Assembly (NCBI GenBank): GCA_963693365.1
Contig: CAVNZM010000005.1
Coordinates: 248,001 to 312,000, forward strand
DNA: 64,000 nucleotides
Reading direction: 5' to 3'
Source: Amoebidium appalachense
Lineage: Eukaryota > Ichthyosporea
This document shows positions 1 to 24,515 of the stretch, piece by piece. Below the pieces are notes generated by a model. It made no database searches. It worked only from the letters and a program-made list of their open reading frames with translations, and was not told the DNA's origin. Each line of letters begins with the position of its first letter. Position 1 is the stretch's first letter. Made by a program: the position numbers and the translations under genes.

Positions 1-2084
<2,084 letters not shown>

Positions 2085-2369
2085 CTATGCGCGCAGCTGC
2101 AGCTTACAGACGGGGCAGGTTGGGACCAGCCTCAGCCACGTGTCGATGCACAGCACGTGGTAGGCGTGGTTGCATGGCAACGGCCGCACGCGCTGACCAA
2201 TCGCGTGGGGTTCGAGGCAGATGGCGCATTCTGATTGGTGGGCGTGTGCCCTGGTGGTCAGCCATTGGCTGCACACGGTTTCGGCCGGCAGAAGGGAGAG
2301 ATGGCCGTCTGATAGGCCCCGGCCTTTGGATTGGGCCACTCCCTCGTCCAAGGCTAGAAGCGCCTCATA

Positions 2370-2371
<2 letters not shown>
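2085..2371 (-). CDS. RING-H2 E3 ubiquitin ligase, terminal exon
   Basis: This exon encodes a RING-H2 finger: CAIC, then after a spacer CNHAYHVLC and finally CPVC, the full set of eight zinc ligands (C3H2C3). In this class the finger binds an E2 ubiquitin-conjugating enzyme. Upstream of the finger the frame reads YEALLALDE followed by KGRGLS, a linker often found before RING-H2 fingers in ligases of the RNF38/44 and transmembrane types. The exon begins after a minus-strand acceptor ending in CACAG, formed by the edge of a CA repeat, at 2372-2373. It joins in phase to the exon at 3281-3399 (split codon G/AC, Asp). The protein ends soon after the finger. There is no in-frame ATG in this exon, so it must be the 3' exon of a spliced gene. 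Confidence 0.8.
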
Positions 2372-2372
<1 letters not shown>

Positions 2373-2412
<40 letters not shown>

Positions 2413-2530
2413 CGTGTGCGTGTGCGTGTGCGTGTGCGTGAGTGTGTGTGTGTGCGTGTGCGTGTGTGTGCACGTGTGTCTGCGTGGTGTGTGTGTGTGT
2501 GTAGAGGGTGTGTCTGTATGCGCGTGTTGA
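2373..2530. repeat. (GT)n / CA microsatellite in RING gene intron
   Basis: GT repeat with GC interruptions on the plus strand. On the coding (minus) strand it is a CA repeat that runs straight into the splice acceptor of the RING-H2 exon. Confidence 0.9.
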
Positions 2531-3068
2531 TTAGCGCCAGTTTTTCATGTGCACGTGTACTACCCAGCCCTTTCTCTTCCCTTTTTATCCATCATGCAGT
2601 ATTTATGAGAGGTTGGGGCCACAAAACAAGTGACCAAGCATGCAAACCAGTCTCGAAGCTGTCATGACTACGAAAGAAGATTGGCCGGTTCTTGGCGGCT
2701 TTATCTCCCTCCGCCTTTCTTCTTTTTCTTCCATTCTCGCTCCACAGGTTGTCACTGGCCAGACAAACGTATAATCCCTCTGCCCGTCTGTCTCACCTTT
2801 AATACGTGTGGAACTTGGTGCCGAAGTGCTCTATTTGTACAACCGGCCCCTCACTCTTATTATCTTTACCCGGTGGCTGCATATGACCGATTTTGTTTTT
2901 TGTGTGTCCGATATTGGGGCAGCGTATTTACCGTATAATGGCATAATGCACAATCGGCTTACGGCTGAATGGAAGAAAGAAAACGGGTATACTAACAGCG
3001 TCAGCAAACAAGTCGGACTGAACAGGGCATATAAGCAACATTCCGAGGTAAGACGAGCCAAAAAGAGA

Positions 3069-3133
3069 GAGTGTGTGTGTGTGCGCGCGGGCGCACACAT
3101 GCGCTCGTGTGTGTGTGCGTGTGTGTGTGCATG

Positions 3134-3170
<37 letters not shown>

Positions 3171-3173
3171 CAC

Positions 3174-3228
<55 letters not shown>

Positions 3229-3262
3229 CGTGTGTGCGTGTGTACATGTGTCCATGTGTGTG
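3069..3262. repeat. Interrupted (GT)n microsatellite
   Basis: GT/GC-type dinucleotide repeat interrupted at about 3168-3176. It lies within the intron between two exons of the minus-strand RING gene. Confidence 0.9.
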
Positions 3263-3280
3263 TTTCATGCTGCCTCGTAC

Positions 3281-3399
3281 CGTTTTCATTGAAATCTCTG
3301 TCGATCAGGCTCAGACGCAGGTTTACAGGGTCGATGCTTGTCAGTAGCCGCCCGTTGTGCCGTAGGTGCCGGTGGTGGGCAAGTACGTTGCGCACAAAA
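3281..3399 (-). CDS. Internal exon of the RING-H2 gene
   Basis: On the minus strand an open segment ending in [10 protein letters not shown] is followed by a good donor (ACG|GTACGA). It splices in phase onto the RING-H2 exon to give the linker motif NDYEALLALDE. The likely acceptor is AATCAG at 3400-3401. The frame stays open further upstream to about 3434, so the 5' edge of the exon is uncertain. No domain is recognised in the exon itself. It is the phase match and the run of non-repeat coding-like residues that support it. Confidence 0.6.
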
Positions 3400-3544
3400 C
3401 TGATTGGATGGTACGCAGGCACACGGTAAGGTTGTGGAAGGCACGGAATTATAGAACTTAAAAGCAGAGCAGACCAGAGGGTTCGGATTTCTTACATTAT
3501 TCGAATCGAAACCGAAAAGCGTGTGGGTCGGCGGGTTCCCTGGG

Positions 3545-3547
3545 GAA

Positions 3548-3585
<38 letters not shown>
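3545..3585. repeat. Poly-G run
   Basis: About 38 consecutive G residues. On the minus (gene) strand it is a poly-C run inside an intron or upstream region. Confidence 0.9.
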
Positions 3586-3586
<1 letters not shown>

Positions 3587-3939
3587 TAATGCGTCAAAAA
3601 GTACGAAGTACACAAGAACAAACGGATAACACGATGCAGAATGCAAGCCATACATAAAGAGTATGCATAATAAGCAGAGCCCATCCTCAGGGGGGGCCCA
3701 CGTCATCCACAGGGGGGGGACTATAATGTGATAAGGGGTTGTCTTCTGTGATAATGCCAGGCGTCCCAAGGCTTATTCCCACATACAACTCTGTCACAAT
3801 CTCCCGCCTGCCCCCCACCCCCTCTCCCTCCCCCTCACCCCTGCCCCGCCAGGTCTAAAAGGAAAACTACAAATATAAGGGTGTCAAGACCCAAGGGGCA
3901 ATTTAAATGCCGGAGGAGGGACGTGACTGTGGTTGGTGT

Positions 3940-4002
3940 CTGTGTGTGTGTGTGCGTGTGTGTGCGTGTGTGTGTGTGTGCGTGCGTGTGTTTGTGTGTG
4001 TG

Positions 4003-4035
<33 letters not shown>

Positions 4036-4050
4036 TGTGTTTGTGTGTGT

Positions 4051-4084
<34 letters not shown>

Positions 4085-4085
4085 G
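3940..4085. repeat. (GT)n microsatellite
   Basis: GT repeat with scattered GC and TT interruptions. It lies in the putative intron between the transmembrane exon (4387-4533) and the exon at 3281-3399. Confidence 0.9.
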
Positions 4086-4386
4086 GGGGGAGGGGGGGGG
4101 GTTGAGAGGGGAGGGGGGGAAGGGGGGGGCTCAGGATTGTGTATGCTGGGCCTGGACAGGAAAGAGATACGTGCATGTATGGGCATAAACCAAGACCCAC
4201 CTGTAGGCCATGTTTCATTCTCCCCACGTATAGCCCTATAGTGAGCCAGTGTGTGTGCGTGTGTGTGTGCATGTGTGCAAGAGTTGTGGCCTCAATACGG
4301 CACATGCAGATAAGAGTGGTGTGCTGAGTAGGTTTGCACCAAATAGCAGCTGCTAGCACAGCATGCACAAGAGAAGAGCGTGGCAC

Positions 4387-4533
4387 CTGCCTGATTAGGA
4401 AGGTGATGCCGAACCACAGCCACAGCATCTTGAGCAGCAGCAGGGACTGGCACACGGCCACCACCGTCAGCAGCACCGCCCCCGCCACCAACCGAACACC
4501 CCCCAGGCAGCCCTTGGCCACGGGCCGAAGTAG
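4387..4533 (-). CDS. Putative exon encoding a membrane segment
   Basis: A 49-codon open segment on the minus strand bounded by an acceptor (GGTGCAG|CTACTT) and a donor (AGGCAG|GTGCCA). It encodes a strongly hydrophobic stretch (LVAGAVLLTVVAVCQ, then LLLLKMLWLWFGITFLI) that would form one or two membrane helices. It may be a 5' exon of the same RING-H2 gene, since multi-pass RING-H2 ligases with a similar linker are known. However, the phase does not join directly to the exon at 3281-3399, so at least one more exon or a different splice site is needed. It could also belong to a separate gene. Confidence 0.45.
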
Positions 4534-6233
4534 CTGCACCCCACACTAAGTTAGGCCCGTGCGGGAGCATAACACCGTAAAGGGACACGTGGAGGCGTGT
4601 GTATATTTCTGTATGTTGCTTTTCTGTGTATGTGTGCCGGCATTGTACATGTCTGTAAACTAAGGAGAGGAGTAAGAAGAAATGGGTGCCTTTTGCACGA
4701 CCAGCTGAGGGGGAGGGCAAGGGGGCCTGGGAGGAGGAGGGGCGGGAGGAGGGGGGGGCGGGGGGTGTTTAAAGAGCTCGATAGGAATGATTCGCACAGC
4801 TGATGCTTAAAAGCGGAGGGGAGAGTGAGATAATGAAGGGAAAGAGGGGCACCCGGGAGAGAAGCTGGCTGGAAGAGGGAAGGGACATGGGGGCTAGTAT
4901 CTTTCAGAAAAACTGGTAAAAGCATACAGTGTATGGACAGTGCTTGGAAGAGTGGGAGAAGGAGGAAAGAATGGAGAGACACTATTCATAGAGAAAAGCT
5001 TCAGCGCTAGGGAGGGGCGGGGAAGGGGAAGCCCCCAAACCGGGTCCACTACTATCTAACTATTTATGTTCCTAAGGTCTCTGATGTATGTTTGTGTATG
5101 TGAATGTTTTTTTTCTTATAGGAGCCTTGGGGGGAGAGCGGGGGAAGTTGGGGCGGAGGAAGGGGGGTTGTATTTTGCACACACGGTGAGCAAAGCAGAC
5201 TGATAGAGTGTAAGGACAGTCAGAGATGACACTGGGTGTTGATGCAAGGGCAAGGAGGGGAGGGGGGGGGGGGGGGGGGGGGGGGGGGACTTGCCTCCGA
5301 CTCGATGCAACTTTCTGATCTCTCCATTTTGCTTCTTGCCGTGTACGTGTTGGGCCCTTAACGTGGGCCCGCGTAAAAGACGCCGATGCACTGAGTGTAA
5401 GAGCTTTAGGTGCCCCGCGCTGCCTTCTTCGTGGGGTGACTTTCCTACAGCTCCTGCACGTTTCTTACCTTCGCCCTTAACTGTACTCGCATCTGTGCAG
5501 TAAGCCCGACAGTTTATGCGTCCCTCTGTATAGTGATATCCCGTGCTCTTACTGCTTGTTTGGTCACTCCCTACCAGCTATGTAGGTAGGCCTCTGACCT
5601 TCAACCGTTTGCACAGTTTTCATCAAACTGCCACCGTGCCTGCAAAGCCCTGCAACAAAGTTGAAGCTGTCCAACCCCTATGACGTCAACACAAGGAGGG
5701 TAAAATGACCTGCAGACAGGTAGACGGACTTACCAGAAGAGCTGGGTTATGTGTGCCACAGAAGAACACTATACGAGCTAACAGGTAAGTTTTTCTTAAG
5801 AAAACGTTTTCATTATAAATAAGGCCTCTAATAGAGTGTCAGTAAGTAAGCTCCACCCTTGTGCATGTGTTAGCCGGGATGCATTGAGAAAAGCATCTAC
5901 TCACCTCTGTGCGCCGAGCCATTCCTACCCGATAAGGAAACAGTGAGCACTGGTCACCCTTGTTCGATCGCTGGGGGAGAGAAAGGGGGGGGGGGCTGCC
6001 ACCTACTGAGATGGCTCCTTCTTTTTCCTTACACATTCAGCGAACACTGGACTCCATCGAACCGTCGAGGCGCCGCGACAGAAAGCATGCACGCGGTCGC
6101 GAGAGTGTAAGGAAAAATCCCGTCTGCAGCGAACGTAAAGTTCATCGCAGCGCGTGCACACCGTCAGTACGTGTGAGGGGGGGGGGGGGGGATAAGGTAC
6201 AAAAAGACCAAGAAAAATGACACTCGGTACGTA
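4534..6233. other. No gene recognised
   Basis: No convincing exon was found. The region has a GA-rich minus-strand-like tract (4660-4990), a G run (about 5258-5288), and otherwise mixed sequence. The 5' exons of the RING-H2 gene may lie here but I could not identify them. Confidence 0.5.
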
Positions 6234-6310
6234 TTAATATAACATCCACTTCTTCTTGATCAGCTCATCAATTGAAAGTTGGGGGTTCAGTTTTTTCCGT
6301 TCGAGCTCAT
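6234..6310 (-). CDS. Terminal exon of an unidentified minus-strand gene
   Basis: A textbook acceptor on the minus strand (pyrimidine-rich TTTCTCTTGCAG) precedes a short open segment that ends at a stop at 6234-6236. It encodes the C-terminus ELERKKLNPQLSIDELIKKK plus WMLY, which is charged and probably helical. The exon starts with two bases of a split codon, so upstream exons exist at higher coordinates. Candidates in 6480-7040 are not convincing. Family unknown. Confidence 0.5.
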
Positions 6311-6436
6311 CTGCAAGAGAAAGGGGAGCATTTTTTAGATCTCCGGTGTGAGTGAGTGTGTGTGTGTTTGTGCTTGTGTGCGTGAGGAGGAAGGGGAAGG
6401 TGGGGGCGGGGGAGGGTGTGTGTGTGTTGGGCGGGG

Positions 6437-6479
<43 letters not shown>

Positions 6480-7367
6480 ATAGAAAGACAACATAAGTAG
6501 CCTGTTTTCTCGGTATGCAATTCCTTTCGGCTGCCATCCTTGTGCTTCTCTTCTCACACAGACCACCTCGGCCTGTCCTACTAGCGAGGTAGGCTGGTTT
6601 AAAAGGCCAGCAGTGTGTCTTGTGTGCAGACACGAAGGTTGCCTTTTCTGTCCTTCCCTGCTCCCGGACCTTTGCCAGCCACAGTCGACTCGCTTACGTA
6701 CGGTGGTTTCAGGGCTGGTTCGATCGATATCAGGAGGTGCCGACCACTGCTTGTGTACCCTTGCCTCCCCCCCTTCCCCCCCCCCCCCCCCCCCCCCCCC
6801 CACCCCCAATACACGCTCACATACCCAATTTGCGCATTCTTTGAAGGCAACAACTCGTTGGCCCATCTGCCTGCCCGTAGTAATTTTTCCCCTTTTGTCT
6901 TCTGTCACCTCCTATCCGGCAGCCTCCTAATGCCTCCGACGTCGAGTGCCGCCGGGAAGCGTCTCTTTTAGGCCTTGTCTCATCTTGCACTTTACTCGCC
7001 GAAGTGGGCCTAGGGGCAGTCACGTCTTGCAAAGTACGCATTCTTAACCCAACCCCTAAGTGTGCATTTGTGTAGCAATCTATGACCCAAAGCCTGATGC
7101 CTCTTTCACCTCAAAAGTGTAGCTGCAAGTTCAGGCTGTTGAGAGACTCCAGGTGCACGTTTTTATGTCAACTGAATGAGCTCACAGGTGCTTTACAACA
7201 GTTCCCTGCTATGCAACTTGTAGCCGAAGAGCTTTATTTTTCAGGCTATTTTGTGCCTGTTACTGCGCGACCAGCGCGCTCTATTATATAGTTGCTAATG
7301 TTTGCTGTACACAAGAAACACTCATATGCTATGATGCCTAACTGAGAGTTATACACCCACGTGTATC
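6311..7367. other. Intron or intergenic DNA with G and C runs
   Basis: It contains a GT-rich stretch (6350-6430), a G run of about 40 bases (6438-6478) and a C run (about 6768-6802). Upstream exons of the minus-strand gene ending at 6234 may lie here; none could be supported with splice sites and phase. Confidence 0.5.
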
Positions 7368-8351
7368 TCAGCAGAAGAACGGGAACGACATGGAAGGGAA
7401 CCCAGTGGGGCTTGTCTCACGCGAAAGTGAGCCGGTGGCAGACCGAGTCATATTTTGGAAACTGGAAGGAAGTTGTAGCGAGCTAAACGGGGTCATATTC
7501 TGCTCCCTCTGACTTTTCATTTTCCTGACCACGGAGGGATGGGTGAAGGTGTGCTTGATGCGTATATGCTGGGTTAGGCTGTGTTCGGATGCATAGCCCC
7601 GGCCACAGGCACACACGTAGGTTTTGAGCAGCTCGGCGTTGGTGCGCCGGCGCCGCTTTGGCCTCTGGGCCCTGTCGTCCTGCTCGGTTTCACCGTCTGT
7701 GGACAGGCTGCGGTGCACGGGGCTTGGGGACTGCTGGGTGCTGGTATTTTCGTCCACGGGCGTGGAGGGCCACGACCGGCCCAGCTGCTGGGTGAGGTCG
7801 CAAGAGAGCTCGTGCTCAAGCGCTGCGGCCCAGGCCTCCACGTCCAGCCCAGTGTCGTATGCTGCCGCTGGCTGGCTGGCCTCAGTCGTCTGCCCCAGCA
7901 CAAGCCGGCGCAGTAAGGATGCCGTGGACAGCTCGTTAAGATCTTCAGAGGTAGTGGGATAGGAGTGGCGCTGCAGGTGGTTGGTTTGCGCAAACGAGGT
8001 GCTGAAGTTTTCGGTGAGGGGTGCAGAGTTTGACCTGGAAAGGCTAAAGGCAAAACTGTCGGTGCTTGGCTCGGTGGGGAGGGCCAGGAAGGGGCTGCTT
8101 GCCGGGCCACTGAGTTTGGACGGGTGTATGTTGCTTGCCAGCTCTACAATCTGGCACACTTGTTCGCCCACAGCAGGGGAGCTCTGCCATGCGGAGTCCA
8201 GGTCGTCCGGTAGGCTCAGGGCACGGCTACGACGAGACACGGGGGGGACGGTGAGCTGGCTGGGGACTGCTGGGTCGGCCATAAGGCTCCACAGGGCTGA
8301 CTCGAGCAGGGCCTCGTTGTTGTAGTCGGCAAGAAAGTCTGTAACGTCCAT
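7368..8351 (-). CDS. Single C2H2 zinc-finger protein, 327 aa
   Basis: An uninterrupted frame. I start it at the ATG beginning MDVTDFLADYNNEALLESAL because sequence upstream of that point is repetitive and not protein-like. The C-terminal third has a basic patch (RPKRRRR, a probable nuclear localisation signal) directly before one zinc finger, with Cys ligands in YVCACGRGY and His ligands in QHIRIKH. The Cys pair is spaced CxC rather than the usual CxxC. The N-terminal two thirds are acidic and Ser/Pro/Thr-rich with many SP and TP sites, like a transactivation or phosphoregulated region. A nuclear DNA-binding regulator is likely; targets are unknown. It is intronless, unlike its neighbours, and diverges from the kinase gene across about 1.9 kb. 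Confidence 0.75.
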   Translation of the reverse strand: MDVTDFLADYNNEALLESALWSLMADPAVPSQLTVPPVSRRSRALSLPDDLDSAWQSSPAVGEQVCQIVELASNIHPSKLSGPASSPFLALPTEPSTDSFAFSLSRSNSAPLTENFSTSFAQTNHLQRHSYPTTSEDLNELSTASLLRRLVLGQTTEASQPAAAYDTGLDVEAWAAALEHELSCDLTQQLGRSWPSTPVDENTSTQQSPSPVHRSLSTDGETEQDDRAQRPKRRRRTNAELLKTYVCACGRGYASEHSLTQHIRIKHTFTHPSVVRKMKSQREQNMTPFSSLQLPSSFQNMTRSATGSLSRETSPTGFPSMSFPFFC

Positions 8352-10220
8352 GTTGCTTTGTTTGTCTTGCACGCCGTATGTGTTCCTTGGTGTCACTTCA
8401 ACTCTATGAAAAGTCGTGCCTTGCACACTGTATGTTTCTACGTTGGTGGTGTCACTTCAACTTTGAACGTTGACATGAAAGATGTGCCATAAAGCAACTC
8501 TCGGCCATTTTTGTGGTTCCCAGATGACCTCAGTCGACATCTGAGGGACAGGCTCTCCGCCAATCGGAATTGAGTACCCATGCCTTGTTTTGGCTCACGA
8601 GCCGCGAGAGTCGAGGCTGCCAACCTAGGCCCCATCGCACATTTCATCAGTTTGACTAAGAAAAAGCATTTGTTACTGCTTTTGCTATGTCATGTGCAAT
8701 TTCCAACTTTTCTGTTCTATTTTACCGCTTTGTTTAACAAGGCAATACGTGGGTTGATTGAGAGTTACCAAGTTGGCAACTTACTTGCCTAGCTGATAAG
8801 ATCTGACTGCCTCACTGAGTCACCGTACGGAATGCAAACCGCATGCCACGGGATAAGTTGAGCTTCGAACTTTACAACCTCGAAACATCTACCAGCATGA
8901 AGCCGCAACGAAAACCAGCCCTTAAGAATAAGACAATCAAACAAAACCATGCCAAACATTAAAAATTCCTTCCGGGATTATTGAGTATGAGTCACATCTG
9001 CGTCATAGTGCTTCGTAAAAGTCTATACCTTGTGATATCCTTCGAATATTGAATATCCACAAAAGGATTCAAAGGAATGCGTTGTTGACTCGTGTTCATT
9101 GGCTTTTTGATAGGACGAGCCAATCGGAGTAAATTAGAATGCAATCTTTACCAGGGAGCGAATTATTTGCGAGCTTGCAGATGACATGCTTCACGGTGCA
9201 CGCGGATCAGTGTCAACGGGCCAACGATCGAAACCTGGAGCAGAAGGTGATGAGCTCTTTTAGCTGCCAAATATTTCAAAAATATTAATTCATTTTATTT
9301 ATTTCCATCAACTATAATGCTATTCAAGTATACCACCAGCAACTCCTCTAACCATCATGTAGGACGTACAGTAGCTCGGTGTCTAACCATCATGTAGGAC
9401 GCGTACAGTAGCTCGGTGTCGCGGCGGTGATAGCGATCGATCTAGATCCAGTGATGACGTCAGAGGAAGTTACCTCCGCGCGGATTGGCTCCCTGGTAAT
9501 TGTGGTTTTCAGCGTCCAGCAGCATCATATCATGATGGCGACACTGGGCATCTTTACGTCAGAAGCTGCTACAGCCTCAGCTTATCCACAACACGTGTTG
9601 GGGTGGCGTTTTTCTTTTACGTTTTGATTTCTTGTATGTAGACTAACTTTTTTTGTAGGCGACAGATACCCGCACTGTTTAGATAGTGTCCTCGTGCAAC
9701 CTATCACTGTAGCATTCCGATATCTAGAACACACGTTGTCAGAAGGGAGATTCTCGCCTCCTTTTCTTTTTGGGAGCTCGTTCCAGGACAAAAGTTGTCT
9801 CTAGTCGATATCATACACTTTTTTTTAGGGCTGCTCCATCCATAGTGCAGCTGCCTTATTCATCTTTCCCAGTGTATTCCGTTGACTGCTTTGGAAAGTG
9901 TAAAGCTTATGAAGGATCCACCACAACTCTACGTTTAGTATTAGTAACAGCCACAGACTGTGTTAGCATTGATCACAAAGCAGTTGAAGGCCAAGAACAA
10001 CAGCTACTGTAACCAATTTGGGCTTGCTGAAAGCAACTGCTTCGTTTTTGTGTCCAGTTCAAAATTTTGTCCCTCTGGCAAGTGCTGTGCCACATATGTG
10101 ATATTTGGGCATGGAAAACGAGGGGTGCAGGGGTCAACGTGCCTCCTCTCCAAAGATTTTCGCACTCAGGTTCTACTAATGTAATTCTGGCCAGTTTCGT
10201 GGTGTAAGCGAAATAGCAAG
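8352..10220. promoter_or_regulatory. Shared upstream region of zinc-finger and kinase genes
   Basis: The region between the two divergent starts is AT-richer than the rest of the host DNA and lacks long microsatellites. It holds CCAAT boxes in both orientations (for example about 8565 and 9120), a degenerate direct repeat around 8385-8465 sharing GGTGTCACTTCAACT, and a tandem duplication at 9348-9419. No exon is recognised. It probably contains both promoters and 5' untranslated exons. Confidence 0.5.
9348..9419. repeat. Tandem duplication, two copies of about 36 bp
   Basis: Two adjacent copies beginning CTAACCATCATGTAGGACG and ending AGCTCGGTGT. The second copy has a two-base GC insertion after GGAC. 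They lie in the region between the divergent zinc-finger and kinase genes. Confidence 0.85.
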
Positions 10221-21323
<11,103 letters not shown>

Positions 21324-22671
21324 GCCCAGCGTGTGCCTTGCAGCGCCACACACATATTCGCGCGTGCACACACACAAACGCAAATACACGCACACAGTGT
21401 CACACGCACATACACACGCGCGTGCACCGAACCACACACACTCGCACACAGACACACACGACACACACACCGGGGGGGGAGGGGGGGGGGGTGGAGCAGG
21501 GGAAAGGGGTCATTTTTGCCAGGCATCATACTGGTGTGCTCCTGAAAAAGGTCGCTAGGGAGGTGTGCGTCTAAATGGGTGGGTTTGGGGAGAGGGGAGA
21601 GCTGGGGGGGAGGGGGAAGAGTCGGGGGAAGGTAGCAGAAAGAACTGGCGCTAAGCGCCCAGCAGGAGTATGGTGCGGCTGATATTGACTTACATCGCCG
21701 GGTTGATTGAAGGGTTGGAGAGCTCATTGACAGTGGGTGACCGGAGCGAGGCAGGGGAGAGGGGGGAAGGGGGGGTGGGGGGGGGGGGGGGGAGGGGGTG
21801 GGGGGGGGGGGGGAGGGGGGCTGTGGGTTGTGGCTTTTTGCATGTGCGTGTGTGGTCTATGATACAGAGAGTTTCGACTGGTACAAGGCAACAAACAGGA
21901 ATAAATCAAACATCATGCTAGTGGCAGGCCACCCGTTCATGCACCCAACTACCGTCTACCTTTCTATTCTAAAGTTTTCTTCCCGATCCTTCCCTCCTCC
22001 CCCCCCCCCCCCAAAAAAAAAGCTCTCCACCCCCACCTTCCTGCATATGTGAACTCTCTAACGTAGGTGCAACTCATGCCCATTCTCTTCCAACCCCCCC
22101 CCTCCCCGAGTCCTGCCTGCCTGTGGGCCCCCCAGTGTTCACCATTTTCCTCCTTATTTCTATTATGCTCTGACACATCACTATTCATGCTGATGGCCCC
22201 TTTTCCTCCTAACCCTCGTAGTCTTCACATGCCCCCCCCCCCCCCCTCCCCCCCTCCCCCCCCCCCCCCCTCCCCCCCGGCCCCGGCCCTCTCCACCAGG
22301 TGCACCCAAAACCAAGTAACAAACTATGAGCAAAGCGAACAGGGCACCCACAGGTTCCATCCAGCATGCACGTACACTATACAGGCCACACAGACTCAAT
22401 TGATTTTTCTTGATGCCAGTTCATACATTCCCAATGCCCATGTTGTGGCATGTGGTCGGTCTTCAGATATTTCACTGCAAATCTCCAAGTCGAGCAGCGT
22501 GCATCATCACACAGTGGGCTGCATCGAGGTGCTTAAGCGCTAAGAAATCAATCCGGTACTATTGTTCCGAATGCTAGGAGCGTGTGAGGTGTGTGTGAGT
22601 GTGCATATGTTTGCGAGGACATGTGTATCTAGTGACAGTGTGGCGGGTGAAGTGTGGGTGTATGGGAGGTC

Positions 22672-22727
<56 letters not shown>

Positions 22728-23050
22728 TGTTAAGGGGGGGAGGGGGGGGGAGGGGGGGAGGGGGGAGGGGTTAGAAATATGTTGATGTGTTAGGGCAGTG
22801 TGTGTTGGAGGGCCATTTGTACTGACTTCGTAAACTGGGAAATTGGCCCCATACCTTCACACAGCATTCATACGTTACCATCAAATCTCACTACACACAT
22901 CACAGGTCAAACGGGTAGAAAGTTTTTTTTAATTTGTTACATGCCCCAACTAAACCTACATTAGAAGGGTGTGTGTGTGCATGTTTTCCCGTCGGTGCTG
23001 AGGGTGTGGTGTATGACTTGGACTCCCGGGGGGGGGGGGGGGGGGGGGGT
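21324..23050. other. Intergenic DNA between convergent genes
   Basis: This covers the 3' flank of the kinase gene and of the minus-strand gene ending at 23051. It holds a CA-rich stretch (21340-21470), G runs (21760-21830), C runs (22000-22015, 22230-22280), a GT repeat (about 22673-22730) and a G run (23029-23049). No exon recognised. Confidence 0.6.
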
Positions 23051-23724
23051 CTACACATCCAAAGCAAATGGATCATCTTTCCCCGCCGTTGGGGTCCTGG
23101 ACTTGCGTGGTGGTGACTGGACGGGTTGCTTGGGCTTTGCAATATACCGAATTATAGTTGTGTCTGGTGGGGATATTTGCAGGGACCATGGGTCATCATC
23201 AAGGCCTGCACTGTTTTCTTGGGTGGGTTTCTTGCTGCTGCTCATGCGTGTGGATGACGCCACACACACTGTTCGTACGGGTGACTTCCTATGGCTACCG
23301 GGATTTGCATCAGCTGAGCAGTGCAGTTTTTTCGCTGGTGTGATATTGGAAGGAGAGAGTACACAAAGTGGGGTGCGAGGTGTTTTTGTTCCGCTTTTAA
23401 CCTTTGGTGGTGCCTGGTTGGTGGGACGTGGTGTTTCGGACATTACCATATCTGTGCTTTTCGCGGGTGTGTCTGTGTGAGGGGATGTAAGGAGGCTGCT
23501 GTCGACATCAAAGCACACGTCAAATTCGACAAAGGCCTCGCCTGCACGTCTCTTCTTGATGCCCCTGGAAGAGAGCAACATAGTGAGAACCAATTCAAAA
23601 CAAGGTGTGCCCTCAATCATATGGCAATTGGAAAGGCAGAAATGTAGTCTACGGGGCTGTGTGTTTGCATACAAATGCTCATGTCTCAAACCCCCTGCCC
23701 TACCCCCCCTCCCCCCCTTCCTCT

Positions 23725-23755
<31 letters not shown>

Positions 23756-24515
23756 TCCGAGCGTGCCCCCCCCCCCCCCCCCTTCCCGGCATGCCCCCCC
23801 ACCCCTCCCCCCTCCCCTCAATGGTGTGCCCTCCTCCACCCTCCCCCACACGTCCTTCCCCACCCCCTCCCCCCCCCCCCATGCCTCCCCCCCCCCCCCT
23901 CTCCCCAAACCCCTCTCACGTACCGTGCCGTCATTCACCTTCATTTGGCGTTAGCTTCCCTCCCTTCTCCCACGCGCACACACAGCCCTCAAATAATCTA
24001 GGCTAGGCCAGCACTATGCAGAAAACATCACGCTGGAAAAAAGTGTCGCTATGACGGTGTGAGTTTTATAGCGGGAAGAAGAGGAGATAGAAGGTAAGAG
24101 GAGGGCCCGGGTGGTGAAGGGGGGGTAGACTAAGAGGGAAAAAGTGTGTGTGGGCGGTTGGGTGTGTCTCCCGGGGGAAGGGGAGGTTGGGGGGGGGGGG
24201 GGGGGGGGGAGGGGAGGGGGAGGGGGCAAAAGGCTCTTGACGAAGAAGAGGCAGGTGAGGAGAAGGAGAGGAGGAACAGAGTGAAAGGTGAGAACAAGGA
24301 GAGAGCAAAAGGCTCCCCAGAACCCAGCAGAGAAGGGAAAGGGGTTGAGCACCAAGCGCTAACAGCCCAAGCATGCAAGCAAGAAGATGGCGGCAAGCGG
24401 AGACTCGGAGCACCAATACTACCCACTCTATTTACCTCTTTGTGTCCAGCCCAGGAACAGACTCGGCAATAGGGATGCTCTCGTCGAGCCATATGTCCGT
24501 CGCAGAGAAGTCCAT
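23051..24515 (-). CDS. Unknown proline-directed phosphosite-rich protein, two exons, 197 aa
   Basis: Exon 1 (24436-24515) starts MDFSATDIWLDESIP and ends at a donor AG|GTAAAT. Exon 2 (23051-23564) follows an acceptor CTCTTCCAG. The join is in phase (AG/G, Arg) and gives 197 residues. No domain is recognised. The second exon has a basic start (GIKKRRAGEAF) and many SP and TP sites of CDK type (TPAKK, SPVRT, TKTPRTPL). It also has an RTPL segment that fits the loose RxxL pattern of APC/C destruction boxes, and repeated acidic turns (DDDPW, KDDPF). This composition is common in cell-cycle regulated nuclear proteins, but that is only an inference. A possible extra small exon near 23910-23945, with a strong donor ACG|GTACGTGAG, was not needed for phase. 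The gene is head to head with importin-4, about 850 bases apart. Confidence 0.6.
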
